From Bacteroidales bacterium (lineage in GTDB: Bacteria > Bacteroidota > Bacteroidia > Bacteroidales > WCHB1-69): a stretch of DNA of 10,118 bases. The position numbers and the translations under genes are program-made. Location: positions 1 to 10,118 of the forward strand of contig JAFXPL010000071.1 of the NCBI GenBank assembly GCA_017527945.1. The letters run 5' to 3'. Positions 1 to 5,798 of the stretch are shown in pieces. Every line of letters starts with the position of its first letter. The first letter of the stretch is position 1. The notes beneath the pieces were generated by a model. It was not told the DNA's origin. It saw only the letters and a list, made by a program, of their open reading frames with translations, and searched no databases.

Positions 1-23
1 AGTTCAAAGTTCAAAGTTCAAAG
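1..23. repeat. 7-bp tandem repeat (AGTTCAA)n
   Basis: Just over three perfect head-to-tail copies of AGTTCAA at the window's left edge; the array may extend further left. The reverse complement gives TTTGAAC units, and the same motif recurs in inverted orientation in the fabD-downstream gap (2698-2740). It sits directly against the 9-bp array that follows. It has no coding potential I can support. Confidence 0.85.
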
Positions 24-25
24 AG

Positions 26-108
26 CTAAACCTCCTAAACCTCCTAAACCTCCTAAACCTCCTAAACCTCCTAAACCTCCTAAACCTCCTAAACCTCCTA
101 AACCTCCT
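26..108. repeat. 9-bp tandem repeat (CTAAACCTC)x9
   Basis: Nine perfect consecutive copies of CTAAACCTC (26-106) plus a partial unit, ending in a short T run. Each unit contains CCTCCT across its junction, the anti-Shine-Dalgarno core; the complementary strand reads AGGAGG. One forward frame has TAA in every unit, while the other two are open. A degenerate array of the same unit fills the metK-fabD gap. There are no spacers, so this is not a CRISPR. Perfect identity between copies suggests slippage-driven expansion, which is an inference. Bases 111-135 hold a further loose AGTTAA-type repetition. Confidence 0.92.
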
Positions 109-153
109 TTTTAACAGTTAATAGTTAAATAACGCACGGAAAAAGGAACAATC

Positions 154-378
154 ATGAAAGCAGCCGAGCTTCCCCTGCTTCACCAGATGGCGTTGGAAAC
201 CACGGATTTCTTCCCCGAGTGCGCCGGCAAGGAAGTCATTGCGGCCATAGCCGCCATCAACTGCGAGTCGGGCGCGGACGCCTTCGCCCACGAAGAAGGG
301 CTGCTCGTCGTCCGCGTCAGCAATGACGACATCTTCACCCTCGCCCCTGTTGACAAGAACAAGTTGCGAAAGTTCTGA
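154..378 (+). CDS. Small protein of unknown function (74 aa)
   Basis: I do not recognise this protein. The ATG at 154 follows a purine-rich AAAAAGGAA stretch about 8 bases upstream, which could serve as a ribosome site. The product is acidic and probably cytosolic, with no signal peptide or membrane segment. An alanine-rich helical stretch (about residues 25-35) precedes a hydrophobic GLLVVRV strand (about 49-55) and a basic LRKF end. Third codon positions are strongly C/G, as in metK and fabD, which supports real coding. No TAnnTTTG promoter is visible between the repeat array and the start, so it may be read from upstream of the window. The metK promoter begins about 20 bases after its stop. 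The antisense frame (180-362) is less plausible. Confidence 0.6.
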   Translation: MKAAELPLLHQMALETTDFFPECAGKEVIAAIAAINCESGADAFAHEEGLLVVRVSNDDIFTLAPVDKNKLRKF

Positions 379-390
379 TGTTCAATTCGA

Positions 391-411
391 AAAAAGTGTA
401 TCTTTGCCGCC
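391..411 (+). promoter_or_regulatory. Bacteroidota promoter of metK
   Basis: The -7 element TATCTTTG lies at 399-406 and matches the Bacteroidota consensus TAnnTTTG exactly. A clear -33 TTG element is not visible at the usual distance. Transcription is predicted to start at about 411-416, immediately before the riboswitch P1 strand. The 18-bp stretch 391-408 recurs identically upstream of ahcY at 8859-8876. Confidence 0.75.
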
Positions 412-416
412 GAAAA

Positions 417-470
417 CGCGTGGACAGATTTGTTATGATTGCAACCACAGAAAAAAATGCTAAACCATCT
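417..470 (+). promoter_or_regulatory. SAM-II riboswitch (SAM-alpha) aptamer in metK leader
   Basis: A compact H-type pseudoknot matching the SAM-II consensus as I recall it. P1 is GTGG 420-423 paired with CCAC 445-448. The loop carries the conserved GATTTG (427-432) and ATTGCAA (438-444). After P1 comes an A-rich linker (449-457), then the conserved TGCTAAA (458-464). The pseudoknot forms by GCA 441-443 with TGC 458-460. A weaker second part could be ATG 435-437 with CAT 466-468. SAM-II binds S-adenosylmethionine and represses genes for its synthesis, so its place in the metK leader fits feedback control. From 471 to the ATG at 519 I see no terminator and no Shine-Dalgarno site, so the switching step is unclear. 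SAM-V shares this binding core and is the main alternative class. Confidence 0.87.
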
Positions 471-518
471 TCCTCCGCGATTTCAGTTTTTTATGTTTTA
501 TAATTTAAATTACTGATT

Positions 519-1757
519 ATGAGTTATTTATTCACATCAGAATCGGTGTCAGAAGGACACCCCGACAAAATTTGCGACCAGATTTCGGACGCATTGTTAG
601 ACAGTTTCTTGGCGCAAGACCCCGAGTCGAAGGTGGCGTGCGAAACGCTGGTCACCACCGGACTCGTGGTTTGTGCTGGCGAAGTGAAGACCGAAGGCTA
701 CGTCTCCGTCGATGACGTGGCCCGCCGCGTCATCCAAAGAATCGGCTACAACAAGAGTGACTACCAGTTCGATTACAAATCGTGCGGCGTAATCTCCACC
801 ATCCACAGTCAGTCACCCGACATCAACCAGGGCGTGGAGCGTGCGGCCTTGGAGGAGCAGGGTGCCGGCGACCAGGGCATGATGTTCGGCTATGCCTGCA
901 ACGAGATGGACAACTACATGCCGCTGCCCGTGGAACTGGCGCACCGCTTTGTGCAAGAGCTGGCCGCCATCCGCAAAGAAGGCAAAAAGATGACCTACCT
1001 GCGCCCAGACTCCAAGTCGCAAGTCACCGTGCAATATTCCGAGCGGCATCGGCCCGAACGCATCGACAGCATCGTCATCTCCACCCAGCACGACGAATTC
1101 GCCGACGAGACCTCCATGTTGGAGACCATCCGCCACGACGTGGAAAAAATCCTGATCCCACGGGTCAAGAAAAGCTGCCCGCGCAACGTTCAAAAATTGT
1201 TCAATACTGATTTCCAGTTGTTTGTGAATCCCACTGGCAAGTTCGTCATCGGCGGGCCTCACGGCGACACGGGACTGACCGGACGCAAAATCATCGTCGA
1301 TACCTACGGCGGACGCGGTGCCCACGGCGGCGGCGCATTCTCCGGCAAGGACCCCTCCAAGGTCGATCGCTCGGCCGCCTATGCCACCCGCCACATCGCC
1401 AAGAACATGGTGGCCGCCGGCCTGTGCGACCAAGTGCTCATCCAAGTGGCCTACGCAATCGGCAAGGCAGAACCCGTGGGCCTGTACGTCAACACTTACG
1501 GCACCCGCAAGGTGAAAATGTCCGACAGCGAAATCGCCCTGCGCATCAGCGAAATTTTCCCCATGCGCCCCTACGACATCATCGAGCGCTTCCAGCTGAA
1601 GAACCCCATCTACGAACCTACGGCCTCCTACGGGCACTTCGGCCGCGACACTTACGACGCCGAAGTGGAAACCGCCCACGGCAAAAAAACCGTCACCTTC
1701 TTTCCCTGGGAACGCCTCGACTACGTGGAAACTCTCCGAAAAGCCTTCAACCTCTAA
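519..1757 (+). CDS. metK: S-adenosylmethionine synthetase (methionine adenosyltransferase)
   Basis: Cytosolic enzyme making SAM from methionine and ATP, releasing phosphate and pyrophosphate (EC 2.5.1.6). At 412 aa it is full length and slightly longer than the E. coli enzyme. The N-terminus has the signature [10 protein letters not shown] (8-17), with His14 and Asp16-Lys17 of the ATP/phosphate site. GAGDQG lies at 115-120, [13 protein letters not shown] at 245-257 and the glycine-rich phosphate-binding GGGAFSGKD at 270-278. The ATG at 519 gives the canonical [10 protein letters not shown] start. No Shine-Dalgarno site precedes it; the region just upstream is A/T-rich. It is expressed from the promoter at 391-411 through a SAM-II riboswitch leader, implying repression when SAM is abundant. 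The stop codon lies inside the repeat that fills the gap to fabD. Confidence 0.98.
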   Translation: MSYLFTSESVSEGHPDKICDQISDALLDSFLAQDPESKVACETLVTTGLVVCAGEVKTEGYVSVDDVARRVIQRIGYNKSDYQFDYKSCGVISTIHSQSPDINQGVERAALEEQGAGDQGMMFGYACNEMDNYMPLPVELAHRFVQELAAIRKEGKKMTYLRPDSKSQVTVQYSERHRPERIDSIVISTQHDEFADETSMLETIRHDVEKILIPRVKKSCPRNVQKLFNTDFQLFVNPTGKFVIGGPHGDTGLTGRKIIVDTYGGRGAHGGGAFSGKDPSKVDRSAAYATRHIAKNMVAAGLCDQVLIQVAYAIGKAEPVGLYVNTYGTRKVKMSDSEIALRISEIFPMRPYDIIERFQLKNPIYEPTASYGHFGRDTYDAEVETAHGKKTVTFFPWERLDYVETLRKAFNL

Positions 1758-1799
1758 ACCTCCTAAACCCCCTAAACCTCCTAACCCTCCTAAACCCCC
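1752..1799. repeat. Degenerate 9-bp repeat between metK and fabD
   Basis: About five imperfect copies of the unit (C/T)CCTAAACC, running from the last metK codons up to three bases before the fabD ATG. The metK stop TAA is supplied by the first unit, and nearly every unit repeats a TAA in that same frame. It is the same unit as the perfect array at 26-108 but has diverged. It replaces any recognisable ribosome-binding site for fabD and leaves no room for a promoter of the TAnnTTTG type. Confidence 0.88.
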
Positions 1800-1802
1800 A
1801 AT

Positions 1803-2693
1803 ATGAACGCACACATCTTCCCCGGACAGGGCTCGCAGCATCCGGGCATGGGTCGAAACTTGTTCGAGCAGTTCGACCGTGCCCGGGAGCTGTTTCACCG
1901 TGCCGACGAGGTGCTGGACTACCCCATCTCCGAGGTCATGTTCCACGGATCGGAAGAGCAGCTGAAACAGACCAAGCACACGCAAATCGCGATGTTCCTG
2001 CACGGGTACATCGCCCACGCGTGCCTGCACCGCGAGAAGCCGGACATGACGGCGGGCCATTCGTTGGGTGAATACACTGCACTGGCCGCCTCCGGGTGCC
2101 TTCGCTTCGAGGACGCGCTCCAATTGGTGGAGGCACGCGCCAACGCCATGCAGAAATGCTGCGAGAACCAGGAGTCAGGCATGGCCGCCGTGCTGAAATT
2201 CGACGACAAGACCATCGAAGAAATCTGCGCCTCCATCACCGACGAAGTAGTAGTGCCCGCCAACTACAACTCCCCGCAGCAGTTAGTGATCTCCGGCAGT
2301 CTTAAGGGATTGGAAATCGCGATAGAAAGGCTTAAGGCCGCCGGAGCAAGGCGCATCCTGATGCTCAACGTGGGCGGCGCCTTCCACTCCCCCTTGATGC
2401 AGGCGGCACAGGACGAACTGGCCGAAGCGATTATGAAATGCCCCTTCAACACACCGGTCTGCCCCGTCTATCAAAACGTCACCGCCCTCCCGACCACCGA
2501 CCCCGACATCATCCGGAAGAACCTGCTGGACCAGCTGACCCACCCCGTCCGCTGGACTGCAACGGTGTGCAACATGGCAAACGACGGAGCGACACAATTC
2601 GTGGAATTCGGCCCCGGCCCCACCCTCATCAACCTCGTGAAACGGACGGTGGCAGACGTGACAACCGAATGCATCGGCACCGACGAACCCTGA
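1803..2693 (+). CDS. fabD: Malonyl-CoA:ACP transacylase
   Basis: Transfers malonyl from malonyl-CoA to acyl carrier protein for type II fatty-acid synthesis (EC 2.3.1.39), in the cytosol. The 296-aa length is normal for FabD. Visible motifs are the N-terminal PGQGSQ (7-12), the nucleophile elbow GHSLGEY with Ser87, Arg112 in the VEARANAM segment (binds the malonyl carboxylate) and the catalytic His195 in GGAFHSPLM. The NYNSPQQLVISG segment (154-165) is also typical. The start at 1803 gives the expected MNAHIFPGQG. There is no Shine-Dalgarno site; the preceding bases are repeat DNA. With a 45-base gap and no promoter it is probably transcribed with metK, though no other fab gene lies in this window. 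Confidence 0.97.
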   Translation: MNAHIFPGQGSQHPGMGRNLFEQFDRARELFHRADEVLDYPISEVMFHGSEEQLKQTKHTQIAMFLHGYIAHACLHREKPDMTAGHSLGEYTALAASGCLRFEDALQLVEARANAMQKCCENQESGMAAVLKFDDKTIEEICASITDEVVVPANYNSPQQLVISGSLKGLEIAIERLKAAGARRILMLNVGGAFHSPLMQAAQDELAEAIMKCPFNTPVCPVYQNVTALPTTDPDIIRKNLLDQLTHPVRWTATVCNMANDGATQFVEFGPGPTLINLVKRTVADVTTECIGTDEP

Positions 2694-2697
2694 GATT

Positions 2698-2740
2698 AGA
2701 ACTTTGAACTAAGAACTTTGAACCTTGAACCTTAAACTTC
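2698..2740. repeat. 7-bp TTTGAAC-type repeat downstream of fabD
   Basis: Imperfect tandem copies of (C)TTTGAAC. GAACTTTGAAC occurs twice, followed by CTTGAAC and CTTAAAC variants. It fills almost the whole gap between the fabD stop (2693) and the next ATG (2747). It is the reverse complement of the AGTTCAA array at 1-23, so the two arrays point in opposite directions and enclose metK-fabD. No terminator or promoter is visible in this gap. Confidence 0.82.
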
Positions 2741-2746
2741 ACCTCC

Positions 2747-3394
2747 ATGCCTTCCCCAAAACCCCATATCCTCGCACTGCTTGCCTTGAGCCTGACCATT
2801 TCGGCATGGGGGCAGTCGGCGCAGCAGGTGCGCAAATTCGTGAACCAGCAGCTGTCCCTATACCCGAAGACTCATCTTATAGACTTGTATAAATCTTGTT
2901 ACCAAGATTTTATGGGTCCCGAACATTTGGTCCCGAATCGCGAGGCAGCGCGAATGTACCTCCAGCGAGAGTTGGATGGAATGGGAGAGACTGTCGGTCC
3001 TGCGTTGCGGCAGGGCTTCGAGCCGTGCGGCATAAAGGGCGGCCATGTCCGCATCGACCTGGAGTGCGTTCAAACAGGCTTGGTTTCCGCCGACTCACTG
3101 AATAGCTGGTTCGTGGGAAGCGCCAATTCCGCCCGAAAGCACACCTTGGACGACTGGATACGCTATTGGACAAACATCGAACAGCACATTGACGCCATGA
3201 ATCTCAACCTGCCGGATTATGAAAAAGAAAAAGCGTTCATCCAATCCATGTTTTCCCAAGGGGAATACGCCTGCTCCCACAGTCCGGAATACCGGGAGAA
3301 CTACTCGCCGCACTATCGGATTGTCTCCAAGAGAATTTTTCAAAAAAACAAAAAGTTTCTGTCAAAAGGGAAAAAACAGGAAACGCAAAAGTAA
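2747..3394 (+). CDS. Secreted protein of unknown function (215 aa)
   Basis: Not assigned to a named family by me. The N-terminus is a plausible Sec signal peptide: a short charged start, then the hydrophobic ILALLALSLTISA core (8-20), with likely cleavage near AWG-QS (22/23). There is no lipobox cysteine. The mature part begins with a helical segment. Then come DLYKSCYQDFMGPEH (46-60), an EPCGIKGGHVRIDLE segment (92-106) and a C-terminal HSPEYRENYSPHYRIV (178-193). The H, Y, D and R residues clustered in these blocks look like a conserved site; I recall similar blocks in unannotated Bacteroidales proteins but cannot name a domain. The tail (194-215) is Lys-rich and probably disordered. The ATG at 2747 gives the signal peptide and sits right after repeat DNA, without a Shine-Dalgarno site. 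It may be co-transcribed with fabD. Confidence 0.8.
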   Translation: MPSPKPHILALLALSLTISAWGQSAQQVRKFVNQQLSLYPKTHLIDLYKSCYQDFMGPEHLVPNREAARMYLQRELDGMGETVGPALRQGFEPCGIKGGHVRIDLECVQTGLVSADSLNSWFVGSANSARKHTLDDWIRYWTNIEQHIDAMNLNLPDYEKEKAFIQSMFSQGEYACSHSPEYRENYSPHYRIVSKRIFQKNKKFLSKGKKQETQK

Positions 3395-3419
3395 TCTGTT
3401 AAAATGTTCGGATTACGTG

Positions 3420-3455
3420 TTTTTTCTTTCAAAAAAAATGTATTTTTGCACCCTT
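3420..3455 (+). promoter_or_regulatory. Promoter of the TPR-ribH-fmt operon
   Basis: The -7 element TATTTTTG at 3441-3448 fits TAnnTTTG. The -33 region is only a T-rich stretch (3420-3429) with no clean TTG. The predicted start near 3455 leaves a leader of about 20 bases before the ATG at 3476. The upstream gene ends at 3394 with no visible terminator. Confidence 0.65.
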
Positions 3456-3475
3456 GAAAAAATAGACGAATAATT

Positions 3476-4180
3476 ATGGCAAATAACGAAAATCTGGGTT
3501 CCAAAAAAACGGAACAAGTAGCTGAGAATGAAAACTTTGTAACGAAAGTGCTTTCATTTTTCAATAAATACCAGAACATCATTTACGGTGTCCTTATTGG
3601 CATTCTGGTCATTATTCTCGCCATTTTGGCTTTCAACCGTTTCTATCTGCAAAAGAAAAACGCCGAGGCTTCCGCCCAAATCGTGCAACCCATTCATTGG
3701 TTTACGCAGGGCGACACCGCTTCCCTGAAAAAGGCTTTGGAAGGCGACGGAGAGAACGATGGCTTCCTCGACATCGCCAGCAGCTACAAGATCACCAAGA
3801 CGGCCAACACCGCCAACTACTATGCCGGCTTGGCCTATATGAAGCTCGGTCAGAAAGACGAAGCTCTGGAATATCTGAAAAAATTCAAAAAGAAAGAAGA
3901 CGTACTTTGGTATGCTTGTCAGGCCACGATTGGCGACCTGTACGACGAGCAGGGCGATGAAGCCCAAGCCATCAGCTACTACGAGAAGGCCGTGAAAGGC
4001 GAGGATCCCTTCTTCACCCCCATCGCACTTTTCAAATTAGGCCAAATGTATGAACGGAAAGGCGATTGGAAAAAAGCCCTTGCCGCTTACGAGACAATTG
4101 AGAAAGATTTCTACACCGAATACAACAAAATGAGCGTCGCCCAATACACCGAAAGAGCCCGGGCCAACGCCTCCAAATAA
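3476..4180 (+). CDS. Membrane-anchored tetratricopeptide repeat protein
   Basis: A 234-aa protein with a cytosolic polar N-terminus (1-33), one strong transmembrane helix (about 35-54, IIYGVLIGILVIILAILAF) and a soluble C-terminal part. The topology resembles the YfgM-type organisation: short N-terminal tail, one anchor, then TPRs outside the membrane. At least three TPR-like helical pairs are visible: about 113-141 (YYAGLAYMKLGQKDEALEYL), 146-174 (DLYDEQGDEAQAISYYEKA) and 181-213 (LGQMYERKGDWKKALAAYE). TPRs mediate protein-protein contact, so the likely role is a scaffold or chaperone-like one; the partner is unknown. It is the first gene of a tight operon, with its stop 6 bases before ribH. 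To my recollection a TPR gene beside ribH is common in Bacteroidales, often with recF nearby, but recF is absent here. Confidence 0.88.
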   Translation: MANNENLGSKKTEQVAENENFVTKVLSFFNKYQNIIYGVLIGILVIILAILAFNRFYLQKKNAEASAQIVQPIHWFTQGDTASLKKALEGDGENDGFLDIASSYKITKTANTANYYAGLAYMKLGQKDEALEYLKKFKKKEDVLWYACQATIGDLYDEQGDEAQAISYYEKAVKGEDPFFTPIALFKLGQMYERKGDWKKALAAYETIEKDFYTEYNKMSVAQYTERARANASK

Positions 4181-4186
4181 TTTAGA

Positions 4187-4675
4187 ATGACAGAAAAGAA
4201 GAAAAACTTATCGGAATTCACCCCTTTTGAGTTTTCTTCCGCACAAGATACAGAAATCGGTATTGTGGTCAGTGAATGGAATGACCGCATTACCGATTCT
4301 CTTTTAAAAGGTGCGCAAGAATGTCTCCTTGAACACGGCATACCTGCCGAAAACATTGTGGTGAAGCACGTTCCAGGCAGTTTCGAGCTGCCGTTGGGTG
4401 CCAAATGGATGCTGAAATATACCAATGTGGATGCGGTGATTTGCATCGGCTGTGTCATCCAGGGTGAAACCCGCCATTTCGACTTCATCTCCCAAGCCGT
4501 GGCCGATGGCATCATGAAAGTGGGATTGGATTCTTCCAAACCCGTGATTTTCAGCGTACTGACATGCAATACGATGGAACAAGCCGAAGACCGTGCAGGT
4601 GGCAAACACGGAAACAAAGGAGTGGAAGGAGCAATTACCGCCATGAAAATGCTGAATTTGATAGACGAATTGTAG
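4187..4675 (+). CDS. ribH: 6,7-dimethyl-8-ribityllumazine synthase
   Basis: Penultimate enzyme of riboflavin synthesis (EC 2.5.1.78). It condenses 5-amino-6-ribitylamino-uracil with 3,4-dihydroxy-2-butanone 4-phosphate, usually in a large cytosolic oligomer. At 162 aa it has the usual length. Visible family motifs are SEWNDRIT (29-36, Trp31 in the ring-stacking position), VPGSFELPLGAK (62-73), GCVIQGETRHFDFIS with the catalytic His97, and EDRAGGKHGNKG (134-145, Arg136 in the phosphate-binding position) before the final GAITAMKML. It follows the TPR gene by 6 bases and precedes fmt by 12, which indicates one transcript. No FMN riboswitch is visible near it. No other rib gene lies in the window. 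Confidence 0.97.
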   Translation: MTEKKKNLSEFTPFEFSSAQDTEIGIVVSEWNDRITDSLLKGAQECLLEHGIPAENIVVKHVPGSFELPLGAKWMLKYTNVDAVICIGCVIQGETRHFDFISQAVADGIMKVGLDSSKPVIFSVLTCNTMEQAEDRAGGKHGNKGVEGAITAMKMLNLIDEL

Positions 4676-4687
4676 AAGGTTTTGTCA

Positions 4688-5659
4688 ATGAAGAAGTTAC
4701 GTGTTGTTTTTATGGGGACTCCGGAGTTCGCGGTGGCAACATTGGATGCCATCCGGAAAGCCGGCCACGATGTCGTGGCTGTGGTCACTACTCCCGACAA
4801 GCCAGCCGGCCGCGGGCAGCAAATGCACTGCTCTGACGTGAAACGCTATGCTTTGGAGCACAAGTTGCCCGTTTTGCAACCCGAAAAACTGAAAGACGAT
4901 GGTTTTGTGGAGGATCTTCGCGACTACCGCGCTGACGTTTTTGTGGTAGTGGCCTTCCGTATGCTGCCGCGCTGCGTCTATGTGATGCCGCCGCTGGGCA
5001 CATTCAACGTGCACGCCTCTCTGCTGCCCCAATACCGCGGCGCCGCACCCATCCAACGTTCCATCATGAACGGGGAAACCATGACGGGTGTCACCACTTT
5101 TCTGCTTGACGAGCACACCGACACCGGTGCCATCCTCTTGCAAAAAGAGGTCGAAATCACGTACGAGGACAATGCCGGTACGTTGCACGACAAGCTGATG
5201 GTGGCCGGTGCGGAAATTGCCGTGGAAACCCTGCAGCAACTTGCCAACGGAACCGCTGTCCCGACTCCGCAGCCTATGGTTGAAAAGCTTATCCCAGCTC
5301 CGAAAATTTTCAAGGAAGACATGCTTATCCGTTGGGACGACACTGCCGAAAACATCTACAACCACATCCGTGGCCTCTCGCCCTATCCTGCTGCCTTCAC
5401 CCGAATCGGTTATCGTTCACACGAGGAGGAAGAATGGAAACCGTGTGTCCTCAAAATTTATGAAGTGGAAATCACGAATACCAAGAGCGAGCGGGAACCT
5501 GGCGCGATTGCCATTCTTTCAGGTAAAAAAATGCAAATTTGCACCCGAAATTTCGACATTTGTGTCAAAATTCTTCAAATTGAGGGTAAAAAGAGAATGA
5601 AAGTCGAGGATTTTTTAGCCGGATTCCGACCAAATAACTATACCGATCATTTTTGTTAG
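4688..5659 (+). CDS. fmt: Methionyl-tRNA formyltransferase
   Basis: Formylates Met-tRNA-fMet using 10-formyltetrahydrofolate (EC 2.1.2.9) for translation initiation. I chose the ATG at 4688 (323 aa) because an AGAAGG site (4674-4679) lies at good distance. An in-frame TTG at 4682 would add only two residues. The N-terminal Rossmann-type domain starts with RVVFMGTPEFA. The catalytic triad is visible: Asn107 and His109 in FNVHASLLPQYRGAAPI and Asp145 in the HTDTGAILL segment. The C-terminal OB-like domain (about 205-323) includes IRGLSPYPAAFT and ends with VEDFLAGFRP. It is the last gene of the TPR-ribH-fmt run. The end of the gene is noticeably more A/T-rich and holds three adjacent palindromes (5532-5566). 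Confidence 0.97.
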   Translation: MKKLRVVFMGTPEFAVATLDAIRKAGHDVVAVVTTPDKPAGRGQQMHCSDVKRYALEHKLPVLQPEKLKDDGFVEDLRDYRADVFVVVAFRMLPRCVYVMPPLGTFNVHASLLPQYRGAAPIQRSIMNGETMTGVTTFLLDEHTDTGAILLQKEVEITYEDNAGTLHDKLMVAGAEIAVETLQQLANGTAVPTPQPMVEKLIPAPKIFKEDMLIRWDDTAENIYNHIRGLSPYPAAFTRIGYRSHEEEEWKPCVLKIYEVEITNTKSEREPGAIAILSGKKMQICTRNFDICVKILQIEGKKRMKVEDFLAGFRPNNYTDHFC

Positions 5660-5696
5660 TATATAATTCCGCATTTTTACCGTATGTTTATTAACT

Positions 5697-5724
5697 TAAC
5701 AAAATAATTATCCACAATTTGTTA
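5697..5724. promoter_or_regulatory. DnaA box inside a 7-bp inverted repeat
   Basis: The perfect DnaA-box sequence TTATCCACA lies at 5708-5716 on the plus strand. It is flanked by exact 7-bp inverted arms TAACAAA (5697-5703) and TTTGTTA (5718-5724). It stands about 8 bases upstream of the -33 element of hup. It is a single box, so this is not an origin. DnaA regulation of hup is possible but unproven, and the arms could also act as a weak terminator for fmt. Confidence 0.45.
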
Positions 5725-5731
5725 TAAAGAC

Positions 5732-5766
5732 TTGCTTTTTTCAAATTTTACTAAATTTGTGGCTCA
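5732..5766 (+). promoter_or_regulatory. Promoter of hup
   Basis: The -7 element TAAATTTG at 5752-5759 matches TAnnTTTG. A TTG at 5732-5734 stands 17 bases upstream as the -33 element, slightly closer than the usual 19-21. The predicted start near 5766 leaves a leader of about 33 bases that is almost entirely A/T. Confidence 0.75.
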
Positions 5767-5798
5767 AACTCATTATTAACCTTTTTAAATTAAAAAAC

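Noticed and set aside
26..108. Possible CRISPR array
   Set aside because: The 9-bp units are directly adjacent with no spacers and no cas genes are nearby; it is a simple tandem repeat.
483..516. Hairpin TCAGT/ACTGA just before the metK start as a riboswitch expression platform
   Set aside because: The 5-bp stem has a 24-base A/T-rich loop and no G/C-rich stem or T run; too weak to call.
813..2123. 436-codon open frame on the minus strand, with a GGLGGLGGL stretch
   Set aside because: It is antisense to metK and fabD, both certain by motif. The Gly-rich stretch is just the 9-bp repeat translated. Long antisense frames are expected with strong C/G third positions.
5660..5798. Replication origin suggested by the DnaA box and A/T-rich DNA
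   Set aside because: Only one perfect box is present, with no cluster of boxes and no dnaA or dnaN neighbour.
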